Of a stretch of DNA of 15,052 bases, positions 1 through 6,004 are shown one piece after another. The translations under genes were made by a program, and so were the position numbers. The DNA comes from Alphaproteobacteria bacterium (lineage in GTDB: Bacteria; Pseudomonadota; Alphaproteobacteria; JAJTHO01). The notes beneath the pieces are model-generated. The model was not told the origin of the DNA and ran no database searches. It saw only the letters and a list, made by a program, of their open reading frames with translations. Where the stretch lies: contig JAJTHO010000182.1 in assembly GCA_021297975.1 (NCBI GenBank), forward strand, positions 1-15,052, in the 5' to 3' direction. Position 1 is the stretch's first letter, and each line of letters starts with the position of its first letter.

Positions 1-1058
1 AGGAACAGCAGCGCCTTAAAAAACGCATGGGTAAACAAATGGAACATCGCCGCGCCGTAGGCTGATGCCCCGGCGGCAAACATCATGTATCCCAGCTGTG
101 AACAGGTGGAATAGGCAATCACCCGCTTAATATCAAACTGTGTCAGGCCGATAGAGGCGGCAAATATCGCCGTCAACGCCCCCACCAGCATCACGACATC
201 GCGGGCAAGCGGCGCGTATTCGAGCAGCGGCGAAATCCGGCACAGTAAAAACACCCCCGCCGTCACCATGGTTGCCGCGTGAATCAGGGCGGAAACAGGA
301 GTGGGCCCTTCCATCGCATCGGGCAGCCAGGTGTGCAGCCCCAATTGCGCCGATTTACCGCAGGCGCCAATAAACAGCAGGATACACACCAGCGTCAGGC
401 CGTGCACACTGTAACCCCAGAAGTCCAACGTATCGCCCGCGCGGGCGGCGGCCGCGTCAAACATACCGTCAAATGTAACCGTGCCAAACAGCGCATAGGC
501 GGCAAAAATGCCCAGCGCCAAGCCTAAATCGCCGACACGGTTCACAACAAACGCCTTGATAGAGGCCGCGTTCGCACTGGCGCGTTCGTTCCAAAAACCA
601 ATCAGCAGGTAGGATGCAAGCCCAACCCCTTCCCAGCCAAAGAACAGCTGCACCAAGTTATCTGCCGTTACCAGCATCAACATCGCAAAGGTAAAAAGCG
701 ACAAATAGGCCATAAAACGTTGGCGCGCTTTGTCGTGGCTCATGTATCCGATGGAGTAAACATGCACACAGGTGGATACCGTTGTCACCACCACCAGCAT
801 CACCGTTGAGAGCGCATCAAGATGAATCGCCCAGTTGAGCTGCAATCCGCCGACCGCAATCCATTCGAGCAGCGTGTGCGTTTCCGCCGCCCCGCCGCCA
901 ATCGCAATCGATAAAAAAAGCATCCAGCTTGCGACGCAAGACGCCGCAACACCCAGCACGGTGATGATATTAGAAAGAATCACCCCCAGCGAACGGCCAA
1001 AAAAGCCAACTATCAGCGCGGCAAGCAGCGGAGAGAAGAGGACAATTTGACCGAGCAT
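1..1058 (-). CDS. nuoL: NADH-quinone oxidoreductase subunit L, 5' part (cut by window edge)
   Basis: This is the proton-pumping antiporter-like membrane subunit of respiratory complex I. I translated it directly from the minus strand: it opens MLGQIVLFSPLLAALIVG and stays open for 352 codons to the window edge. Family NuoL proteins are usually a little over 600 residues, so roughly the C-terminal 40% is missing, including the long lateral helix. Signature stretches are FFGWEGVGLASYLLIGFW, with the conserved transmembrane glutamate at about residue 143, and GACGKSAQLGLHTWLPDAME, with the conserved pumping lysine at about residue 235, followed by GPTPVSALIHAATMVTAG. The protein is hydrophobic throughout, as expected for many membrane helices. 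The ATG lies 5 bp after the nuoK stop, and an AGGGG stretch in the nuoK end can serve as ribosome binding site. It is the third gene of nuoJ-nuoK-nuoL and continues leftward out of the window. Confidence 0.97.
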   Translation of the reverse strand, partial: MLGQIVLFSPLLAALIVGFFGRSLGVILSNIITVLGVAASCVASWMLFLSIAIGGGAAETHTLLEWIAVGGLQLNWAIHLDALSTVMLVVVTTVSTCVHVYSIGYMSHDKARQRFMAYLSLFTFAMLMLVTADNLVQLFFGWEGVGLASYLLIGFWNERASANAASIKAFVVNRVGDLGLALGIFAAYALFGTVTFDGMFDAAAARAGDTLDFWGYSVHGLTLVCILLFIGACGKSAQLGLHTWLPDAMEGPTPVSALIHAATMVTAGVFLLCRISPLLEYAPLARDVVMLVGALTAIFAASIGLTQFDIKRVIAYSTCSQLGYMMFAAGASAYGAAMFHLFTHAFFKALLF

Positions 1059-1063
1059 CGCGC

Positions 1064-1372
1064 CTACCCCTGCATCTGCCGCGCATCATCAACGGCAATA
1101 GTGCCGCGACTGCGGAAATAAATAACAAGAATGGCAAGACCAATGGCTGCCTCAGCCGCTGCGACCGTCAGCACAAAGAGCGTCATCACCTGACCGCCTA
1201 AATCGCCAAAATGGCCGCTGAAGGCGACAAAATTTATGTTTACCGCCAGCAGTATCAACTCAATCGACATCAAAATGCCGATAATATTACGCCGATTCAT
1301 AAAGATACCGAGCATGCCGATGGTGAAAACAATCGCGGACAGTGTTTGGAAATGGAAGAGGCTAGGCTCCAT
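1064..1372 (-). CDS. nuoK: NADH-quinone oxidoreductase subunit K
   Basis: This is a small membrane subunit of complex I, equivalent to mitochondrial ND4L, that helps form the proton path. The 102-residue length is normal for the family. Three hydrophobic segments are visible, at about residues 8-25, 30-52 and 62-88. Two conserved membrane glutamates are present: E38 in GILMSIELILLAVNINFV and E74 in VAAAEAAIGLAILV; both belong to the known proton-transfer chain. The ATG overlaps the nuoJ stop codon by one base (TGATG), so translation is probably coupled, and nuoL starts 5 bp after its stop. It is intact with nothing unusual. Confidence 0.97.
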   Translation of the reverse strand: MEPSLFHFQTLSAIVFTIGMLGIFMNRRNIIGILMSIELILLAVNINFVAFSGHFGDLGGQVMTLFVLTVAAAEAAIGLAILVIYFRSRGTIAVDDARQMQG

Positions 1373-1983
1373 CAGATATCCACCCCTTTGCCGCTTTCAA
1401 CCTTGATTATTTCCATGGCATCGCTAGGACGCCGCGCCACTTGATCGGCAATGTTTTGGCGCTTCACCCGGCCATCTTTTGGTCGCAACGTCAGCACAAT
1501 CGCGCCAATCATCGCAACTAGCAAAATCAAGCCAGAGCCTTGAAACGCCAGCAGGTATTTATCGTAAAGTATGTGCCCCAGCGCCTCAGTGTTGGTCATA
1601 CTGCCGCTTACGGGATCAGAAAGCGACGGCTGCGGCACACTGAGTTGCGGCCAGATGGAATAAATAGCGACAAGCTCAGCCAAGAGCAGCCCACCAATCG
1701 CCAGCCCTATAGGTAAGTTGCGCGACACGCCCTTTTTCAGCGCGGCAAAATCCACATCCAGCATCATCACCACAAACAGGAACAACACCGCAACCGCGCC
1801 CACATAAACAATCACCAGCAGCATGGCGAGAAACTCAGCCCCAGTTAATAAAAACAGCGCCGCTGCATTGAAAAAGGAAAAAATGAGGAAAAGCACGGCG
1901 TGCACCGGGTTACGCGCAGCAATAACGCCCAAGGCGCCCAGCACCAGGAGACTTGCGAACACATAAAAGACAGCTGTTAGCAT
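1372..1983 (-). CDS. nuoJ: NADH-quinone oxidoreductase subunit J
   Basis: This is a membrane subunit of complex I, equivalent to mitochondrial ND6. It is 203 residues long, normal for proteobacteria. The N-terminal half has closely packed hydrophobic segments, with family-typical motifs ARNPVHAVLFLIFSFFNAAA and VYVGAVAVLFLFVVMMLDVD; the latter holds the glycine-containing helix 3 that bends during catalysis. A fourth helix lies near residues 90-110 and a fifth near 150-168 (SGLILLVAMIGAIVLTL). The C-terminal ~35 residues are polar. A purine-rich AAGGAAGAG lies 12 nt upstream of the ATG, slightly far for a Shine-Dalgarno site. The gene before it is greA, not nuoI, so the nuo cluster begins here at nuoJ. 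The stop overlaps the nuoK start by one base. Confidence 0.96.
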   Translation of the reverse strand: MLTAVFYVFASLLVLGALGVIAARNPVHAVLFLIFSFFNAAALFLLTGAEFLAMLLVIVYVGAVAVLFLFVVMMLDVDFAALKKGVSRNLPIGLAIGGLLLAELVAIYSIWPQLSVPQPSLSDPVSGSMTNTEALGHILYDKYLLAFQGSGLILLVAMIGAIVLTLRPKDGRVKRQNIADQVARRPSDAMEIIKVESGKGVDI

Positions 1984-2024
1984 GAACGTTTTTTACTCTT
2001 CCTTGCGCTGCTTTTGGAACGTTC
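1984..2024 (-). promoter_or_regulatory. Possible stem-loop in the nuoJ leader
   Basis: On the minus-strand transcript a GAACGTT (2024-2018) can pair perfectly over 7 bp with AACGTTC (1990-1984), which touches the nuoJ start codon. The candidate Shine-Dalgarno AAGGAAGAG (1996-2004) falls in the loop. The pairing is seen in the sequence; any role in translation control is inference. Otherwise the 72-bp gap between greA and nuoJ shows no clear promoter or terminator. Confidence 0.25.
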
Positions 2025-2055
2025 GCGCATCCGATGCAACAAGAAACTTTACGCC

Positions 2056-2529
2056 TTACGCAAACGCGACCTGTGCAATCTCATAACTCTTTATACCACC
2101 GGGAGTTTTAACCTCAACCACATCGCCTTTATTTTTTCCAATCAGGGTTTTGCCCAAAGGCGCGGTGATGGAAATGCGACCCTTTGCTAAATCGGCTTCA
2201 TCGACGCCAACAAGCTGATACACAGCTTCTTTGTCGGTATCTTCATCAACCAGCGTGACCGTTGCGCCAAAAAGAACCCGTGTGCCGGTTTGTTTTTTGG
2301 GGTCAATAACCTCAGCGCGGCTGATTTTATCTTCCAGTTCTTCGATGCGGCCTTCGATAAAGCTCTGCTTTTCGCGCGCGGCTGCGTATTCGGCATTTTC
2401 CGATAAATCGCCGTGCTCGCGGGCTTCGGAAATAGCGCGGATAACAGCGGGACGCTCAACCACTTTCAGGTTTTTCAATTCATCTTGCAGACGTTCGTAT
2501 CCGGCAATTGTAAGAGGTATCTTTTCCAT
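2056..2529 (-). CDS. greA: Transcription elongation factor GreA
   Basis: GreA rescues backtracked RNA polymerase by inserting its coiled coil into the secondary channel and stimulating cleavage of the RNA 3' end. The 157-residue length is typical. The N-terminal part (about residues 1-75) is the coiled coil, opening MEKIPLTIAGYERLQDELKNL. It holds the acidic tip region in AREHGDLSENAEYAAAREK; the D and E of GDLSENAEY are the residues that help hold the catalytic magnesium. The C-terminal FKBP-like domain (about residues 80-157) includes ISITAPLGKTLIGKNKGDVV. The start is fixed by the conserved N-terminus, yet no Shine-Dalgarno sequence precedes it: the eight bases before the ATG are AATCCCCC. 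It lies 65 bp downstream of the toxin gene and 72 bp upstream of nuoJ, all in one direction, so read-through from the toxin-antitoxin promoter and into nuoJ is possible. Confidence 0.97.
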   Translation of the reverse strand: MEKIPLTIAGYERLQDELKNLKVVERPAVIRAISEAREHGDLSENAEYAAAREKQSFIEGRIEELEDKISRAEVIDPKKQTGTRVLFGATVTLVDEDTDKEAVYQLVGVDEADLAKGRISITAPLGKTLIGKNKGDVVEVKTPGGIKSYEIAQVAFA

Positions 2530-2537
2530 GGGGGATT

Positions 2538-2566
2538 CATATACCGTTAGTTTTTGCCAAAAGCAA
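2538..2566 (-). promoter_or_regulatory. Candidate greA promoter, possibly giving a leaderless mRNA
   Basis: On the minus strand TTGCTT (2566-2561) is followed after exactly 17 bases by TATATG (2543-2538). The match to sigma70 consensus is moderate (TTG of the -35; TATA of the -10). If used, transcription would start around 2531, only a couple of bases before the greA ATG at 2529, which would fit the lack of a ribosome binding site. The boxes are seen; their use is inferred. Confidence 0.3.
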
Positions 2567-2594
2567 GCTGGCGTATGCGGCGCATCACAACAGC

Positions 2595-2873
2595 CTAGAG
2601 GGATTTTTTCAAATCGCGGTAAAAATTTTCATGGCTGCCCAAGGCTAACAAGGTCAGTGTTATCGTGTCTTCATCATGACTATACGCCAGCAACATCAGT
2701 TGGTTAGTCGTTCGAAATTTGTAGACACGCACACCGGCTAAATCGCCAACTTTTGCCTCTCCGGCTTGGGGTTGCTGTATAAGAAGACGGATTGCGTCAT
2801 CAACATCGCTCTGCTGTTGTACGTGCAACTTTTTATATGCCCGTTGAAACGTGGGTTTTTGTAGGATGCGCAC
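2595..2873 (-). CDS. Type II toxin, RelE/ParE family
   Basis: This is a small basic protein of 92 residues resembling the RelE/ParE toxin superfamily; members either cleave ribosome-bound mRNA or poison DNA gyrase, and the sequence alone does not tell which. Supporting stretches are the N-terminal helices with many K/R/Q residues (FQRAYKKLHVQQQSDVDDAI), then the beta-sheet part KVGDLAGVRVYKFRTTNQLM and the C-terminal LLALGSHENFYRDLKKSL, typical of one branch of this family. The start codon is GTG, 6 bp after the antitoxin stop, with no clear Shine-Dalgarno site. Translation therefore probably depends on ribosomes finishing the antitoxin, which keeps toxin below antitoxin. The reading frame is intact with no sign of decay. 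Local GC is lower than in flanking genes. Confidence 0.88.
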   Translation of the reverse strand: MRILQKPTFQRAYKKLHVQQQSDVDDAIRLLIQQPQAGEAKVGDLAGVRVYKFRTTNQLMLLAYSHDEDTITLTLLALGSHENFYRDLKKSL

Positions 2874-2879
2874 AACGAT

Positions 2880-3092
2880 TCAGTGCGCGCTGAACTGAAA
2901 CGGAATGGCTTGCTCTTGCTGGGCAAGCAAAATGTCCTTGATAAAACTATACGGCAGATCCGCATTTTCCTCGGCTATCTTGCCGATTTTAGACCAATAT
3001 TCTATTTGTTTGGGTACAGAGCGGCTGTAAATGTCGCCAAAACGGCGCGCCTCGTTAACAAGAGAATCAGAAAGCTTTACTGTTGTTGCCAT
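2880..3092 (-). CDS. ParD-like antitoxin of a type II toxin-antitoxin pair
   Basis: This is a 70-residue antitoxin that should bind and neutralise the toxin encoded 6 bp downstream and repress their shared promoter. The N-terminus MATTVKLSDSLVNEARRFG reads as a short beta strand followed by a helix, as in ribbon-helix-helix DNA-binding proteins. The middle SRSVPKQIEYWSKIGKIAEE and the later LPYSFIKDILLA are characteristic of the ParD-like family, as I recall it, rather than of classical ParD. The C-terminal tail is where the toxin would be gripped. The ATG has a good ribosome binding site, AAGGAT, at 3098-3103, and a strong promoter with an inverted-repeat operator just upstream. The order antitoxin-then-toxin is the usual one. 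Confidence 0.86.
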   Translation of the reverse strand: MATTVKLSDSLVNEARRFGDIYSRSVPKQIEYWSKIGKIAEENADLPYSFIKDILLAQQEQAIPFQFSAH

Positions 3093-3111
3093 AATACATC
3101 CTTAATGACCC

Positions 3112-3146
3112 AATATAGCAGAAAAGGTTTCTAAATGCAACCTTTT
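3112..3146 (-). promoter_or_regulatory. Toxin-antitoxin promoter with overlapping inverted-repeat operator
   Basis: On the minus strand TTGCAT (3140-3135) and TATATT (3117-3112) are separated by exactly 17 bases, a strong sigma70-type match. Transcription should start near 3105, giving a leader of about 13 nt that begins almost at the ribosome binding site. A perfect 8-bp inverted repeat, AAAAGGTT (3122-3129) and AACCTTTT (3139-3146) with a 9-bp spacer, covers part of the -35 box and the spacer. This is where an antitoxin or toxin-antitoxin complex would be expected to bind for autorepression. The same repeat lies 7 bp after the stop of the upstream gene and could also act as a weak terminator for it. 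Confidence 0.6.
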
Positions 3147-3153
3147 GGTGGTT

Positions 3154-3579
3154 TTATTGCGCGCCAAAAGCAAGCCGCCGGAAACCGCGCAGTAATCCGC
3201 CCAAAACCGGCAACCGCTCATACACGCCTCCTGCTGCGTCCCAATAGTCGATGTGCTCACTTACAAGCCCTGCGGCGTTAAACCGAACCGTTGAAACGCC
3301 GGTAAAATCAAAGCGCCCACCGGTAAAGCGCCAGCGGAGATAATGTGTCTCGCCGTCTGGATGCGCGCAAACATCCAAGACCTCAAACCGCGCCTCCGGC
3401 ATGCGCTTATACATCCCGCGAAACAGCGCAACCACTGCATCCCGTCCGTTCAGCGCATGAAACGGATCACGAAAAAAAACATCCTCCGCTAAAAGCGCCG
3501 CAAGCCGCGGCAAGGAATCGGCCGTTAAATCTTTAAAAACAGCAGCATAGGCCTTAAGCGCATCGGGTATAGCCGTCAT
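3154..3579 (-). CDS. SnoaL-like / NTF2-fold protein of unknown substrate
   Basis: This 141-residue protein has the pattern of the SnoaL-like branch of the NTF2 fold: N-terminal helices followed by the motif EDVFFRDPFHALNGRDAVVALFRGMY, given here in parts as VFFRDPFHALNGRDAV and ALFRGMY. Beta strands follow (THYLRWRFTGGRFDFTGVST, VRFNAAGLVSEHIDYWDA). Members of this fold form a cone-shaped pocket and serve as isomerases, cyclases or binding proteins; related proteins with the HIDYWDA ending often lack a known reaction. There is no signal peptide, so a cytosolic location is expected. The ATG has a strong ribosome binding site, AAGGAG, 9 nt upstream. It is divergent from maeB, with 97 bp between the starts, and points toward the toxin-antitoxin genes, but nothing shows a functional link to either neighbour. 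Confidence 0.8.
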   Translation of the reverse strand: MTAIPDALKAYAAVFKDLTADSLPRLAALLAEDVFFRDPFHALNGRDAVVALFRGMYKRMPEARFEVLDVCAHPDGETHYLRWRFTGGRFDFTGVSTVRFNAAGLVSEHIDYWDAAGGVYERLPVLGGLLRGFRRLAFGAQ

Positions 3580-3640
3580 GATGAAAAACTCCTTGTAACA
3601 TTATGTGCTTTTTAGTGGCGAAGCGCCGCTGGCTCCGCTA

Positions 3641-3670
3641 ATTTTATTGCTCATTCAACGATACAGCCAA
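3641..3670 (-). promoter_or_regulatory. Candidate promoter for the SnoaL-like gene
   Basis: On the minus strand TTGGCT (3670-3665) and TAAAAT (3646-3641) are 18 bases apart, matching four and five of six consensus positions. Transcription would start near 3634 and give a leader of about 55 nt. The leader contains a small GC-rich dyad (AGTGGCG at 3614-3620 and CGCCGCT at 3624-3630 on the plus strand; the pairing has a C-A mismatch in the minus transcript). I saw no equally good promoter for maeB in this divergent gap. Confidence 0.35.
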
Positions 3671-3676
3671 ACGATT

Positions 3677-5950
3677 ATGACCAACAACAACAATCTCGAC
3701 GCCGCCGCCCTAGACTATCACCGCCGCCCCCGCCCCGGTAAATTGGAGGTTGTCGCAACGAAACCCATGGCGACACAGCGCGATTTGGCGCTGGCCTATT
3801 CCCCAGGGGTTGCGGCTGCGTGTAACGCGATTGTGGCCGATCCCGGCGAGGTTGCCAGCCTGACGGCGCGGGCGAATCTGGTTGCGGTTATCAGCAACGG
3901 CACGGCTGTGTTGGGGCTGGGGGATATTGGCCCCTTGGCTTCAAAGCCCGTTATGGAAGGCAAAGCCGTTCTGTTCAAAAAATTCGCCGGAATTGATTGC
4001 TTTGATTTGGAAATCAACGAAAAAGACCCGCAAAAGCTGATTCATATCGTCAAGAGTTTAGAGCCCACCTTCGGCGGCATTAATCTCGAGGACATCAAAG
4101 CCCCCGAATGCTTTGAGGTGGAAACAGCCTGCCGCGATTCGATGAACATCCCCGTGTTTCATGATGACCAGCACGGCACGGCGATTATCGTCGCGGCTGC
4201 GGTGCGCAATGGTCTGCGCGTTGTGGGTAAAGACCTGAAAAACGTTAAGTTTGCAGTCTCCGGCGCGGGCGCGGCGGCGCTGGCGTGCTTGGATTTGCTG
4301 GTCAGCATGGGCTTGCCGGTTGAAAACATTTTCGTCTGTGACATTGCCGGGGTGGTTTATAAAGGCCGCAACGAGCTGATGGATCCGAAAAAGGAACGCT
4401 TCGCGCAGCCAACAACGGCGCGGACGCTGGCCGATATTATCAAGGACGCCGATGTATTCTTGGGCTTATCCGCAGGCGGCATTTTAAAGCCTGAACTGCT
4501 GAAAACCATGGCTAAAGACCCGCTGATAATGGCGCTGGCTAACCCCACGCCGGAAATTATGCCGGATTTGGCGCGTGCGGCGCGTCCTGATGCGATTATC
4601 GCAACCGGCCGCTCTGATTTCCCCAATCAGGTTAACAACGCGCTGTGTTTCCCCTATATTTTTCGCGGCGCGCTCGATGTGGGCGCAACGAAGATTAACG
4701 AGGCGATGAAGCTGGCCTGTGTTGAGGCGCTGGCCGCCCTCGCTATGGCTGAGCCGTCGGATGTGGTCGCCCGCGCTTATACCGATGAGGCGCTAACCTT
4801 TGGAAAAGACTACCTTATTCCCAAACCCTTTGACCCGCGCTTACTGGTTAAGCTTGCACCCGCTGTGGCAAAGGCTGCCATGGACAGCGGCGTTGCCACC
4901 CGCCCTATAGCTGATTTTAAAGCCTATGAAGAACAACTGACACAGTTTGTCTTCCGTTCTGGCCTTGTCATGAAACCCGTGTTTGAAAAAGCGCGGGCGA
5001 ATCCGAAACGGATTGTGTTTTGTGAGGGTGAGGAAGAGCGCGTGCTGCGTGCGATACAGCTCGTCGTGGATGAAGGTATCGCAACCCCGATTATTATCGG
5101 CAACCCTGACACCATTGCCCGGATGATTAAGCAAGCCGGTCTGCGCCTGACGCCCGATCAATACACCGTTGTGGACATGGCCAATAACCCCAACTTTGAT
5201 GCCCATTGGCGGCTCTATCACCAGCGCATGGAACGGCAGGGTATCAGCCCGGATTACGCGCAGGCTGTGCTGCGTTCCCGCCCGACTGTCCTCGGCGCAT
5301 TGATGGTGAAAAACAAAGACGCCGATGCGCTGCTCTGCGGCTCGATAGGCCGGTATAATCGCCATCTGGCGCACATTGATAACGTCTTGGGGCGCGCCGC
5401 CGGGGCGGATTGCTATGCGGCGCTGAACGCGCTGATTCTGCCGAAGGGCACGTATTTCCTTTGCGATACCTATGTAAACCCCGACCCCGACGCGGAGCAG
5501 GTTGCCGACATGACGGTGATGGCGGCGCGGCAATTAGAGCGCTTTGGCGTTGTGCCGAAAATCGCGCTGCTGTCGCATTCCAATTTCGGCAGCTTCCCAA
5601 CCCCCACGGCGCGCAAAATGCAGGCGGCGCTGGATTTGATTCGGAAACGCATCCCCGATGTGCAGGTTGAAGGGGAAATGCACCCCGATGCGGCGATTTC
5701 AGAAACACTGCGGAAACGCATGTTCCCCAATTCGCGCCTTCAGGGCGAAGCAAACCTGCTGATTATGCCCACCCTTGATGCGGCAAATATTGCCTTTAAT
5801 CTGGTGAAGGTGTTGGGCGAGGGGCTGACCATCGGGCCGATACTCCTCGGCGCGGCGGGCGTTGCGCATATTATGACGCCGTCGGTAACGGTGCGGGGGA
5901 TTCTCAATATGGCGGCGCTCGCGACGGTTGAGGCCGGGGCACGGGGTTAA
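3677..5950 (+). CDS. maeB: NADP-dependent malic enzyme with C-terminal phosphotransacetylase-like domain
   Basis: This enzyme oxidatively decarboxylates malate to pyruvate, making NADPH and linking the TCA cycle to pyruvate. From the ATG at 3677 it has 757 residues, normal for the large bacterial form. The malic N-terminal domain holds LALAYSPGVAAAC (Y41) and VFHDDQHGTAII (D163-D164, metal/substrate site). The NAD(P)-binding domain has VSGAGAAALACLDLL (G196, G198) and FPNQVNNALCFPYIFRG. From about residue 434 onward it resembles phosphotransacetylase: VFCEGEEERVLRAI (C449), DALLCGSIGRYNRHL and LIMPTLDAANIAFNLVK. In this family that domain is regulatory, responding to acetyl-CoA, rather than catalytic. 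The frame is open upstream to a GTG at 3605, but the extra 24 hydrophobic residues are not family-like; the ATG follows homology although its ribosome binding site is poor. birA starts 54 bp downstream. Confidence 0.97.
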   Translation: MTNNNNLDAAALDYHRRPRPGKLEVVATKPMATQRDLALAYSPGVAAACNAIVADPGEVASLTARANLVAVISNGTAVLGLGDIGPLASKPVMEGKAVLFKKFAGIDCFDLEINEKDPQKLIHIVKSLEPTFGGINLEDIKAPECFEVETACRDSMNIPVFHDDQHGTAIIVAAAVRNGLRVVGKDLKNVKFAVSGAGAAALACLDLLVSMGLPVENIFVCDIAGVVYKGRNELMDPKKERFAQPTTARTLADIIKDADVFLGLSAGGILKPELLKTMAKDPLIMALANPTPEIMPDLARAARPDAIIATGRSDFPNQVNNALCFPYIFRGALDVGATKINEAMKLACVEALAALAMAEPSDVVARAYTDEALTFGKDYLIPKPFDPRLLVKLAPAVAKAAMDSGVATRPIADFKAYEEQLTQFVFRSGLVMKPVFEKARANPKRIVFCEGEEERVLRAIQLVVDEGIATPIIIGNPDTIARMIKQAGLRLTPDQYTVVDMANNPNFDAHWRLYHQRMERQGISPDYAQAVLRSRPTVLGALMVKNKDADALLCGSIGRYNRHLAHIDNVLGRAAGADCYAALNALILPKGTYFLCDTYVNPDPDAEQVADMTVMAARQLERFGVVPKIALLSHSNFGSFPTPTARKMQAALDLIRKRIPDVQVEGEMHPDAAISETLRKRMFPNSRLQGEANLLIMPTLDAANIAFNLVKVLGEGLTIGPILLGAAGVAHIMTPSVTVRGILNMAALATVEAGARG

Positions 5951-6004
5951 ATTCTGCAACAAAACCATTGCCGCCGCATCCATCGCCCCCTACAAGCGCG
6001 AGAG

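Noticed and set aside
279..1050. Plus-strand small frames at 279-527 and 835-1050.
   Set aside because: The minus strand here is a continuous nuoL frame with conserved motifs; the plus-strand frames are its shadows.
3605..3676. A longer maeB starting at the GTG at 3605.
   Set aside because: The 24 extra residues are hydrophobic and not family-like, with no ribosome binding site; the ATG at 3677 gives the usual malic enzyme N-terminus and length.
4841..5533. A long open frame (230 codons) antisense to maeB, and another at 5244-5753.
   Set aside because: maeB is intact with all its motifs; the antisense frames resemble no protein I know, lack ribosome binding sites, and are expected in GC-rich coding DNA.
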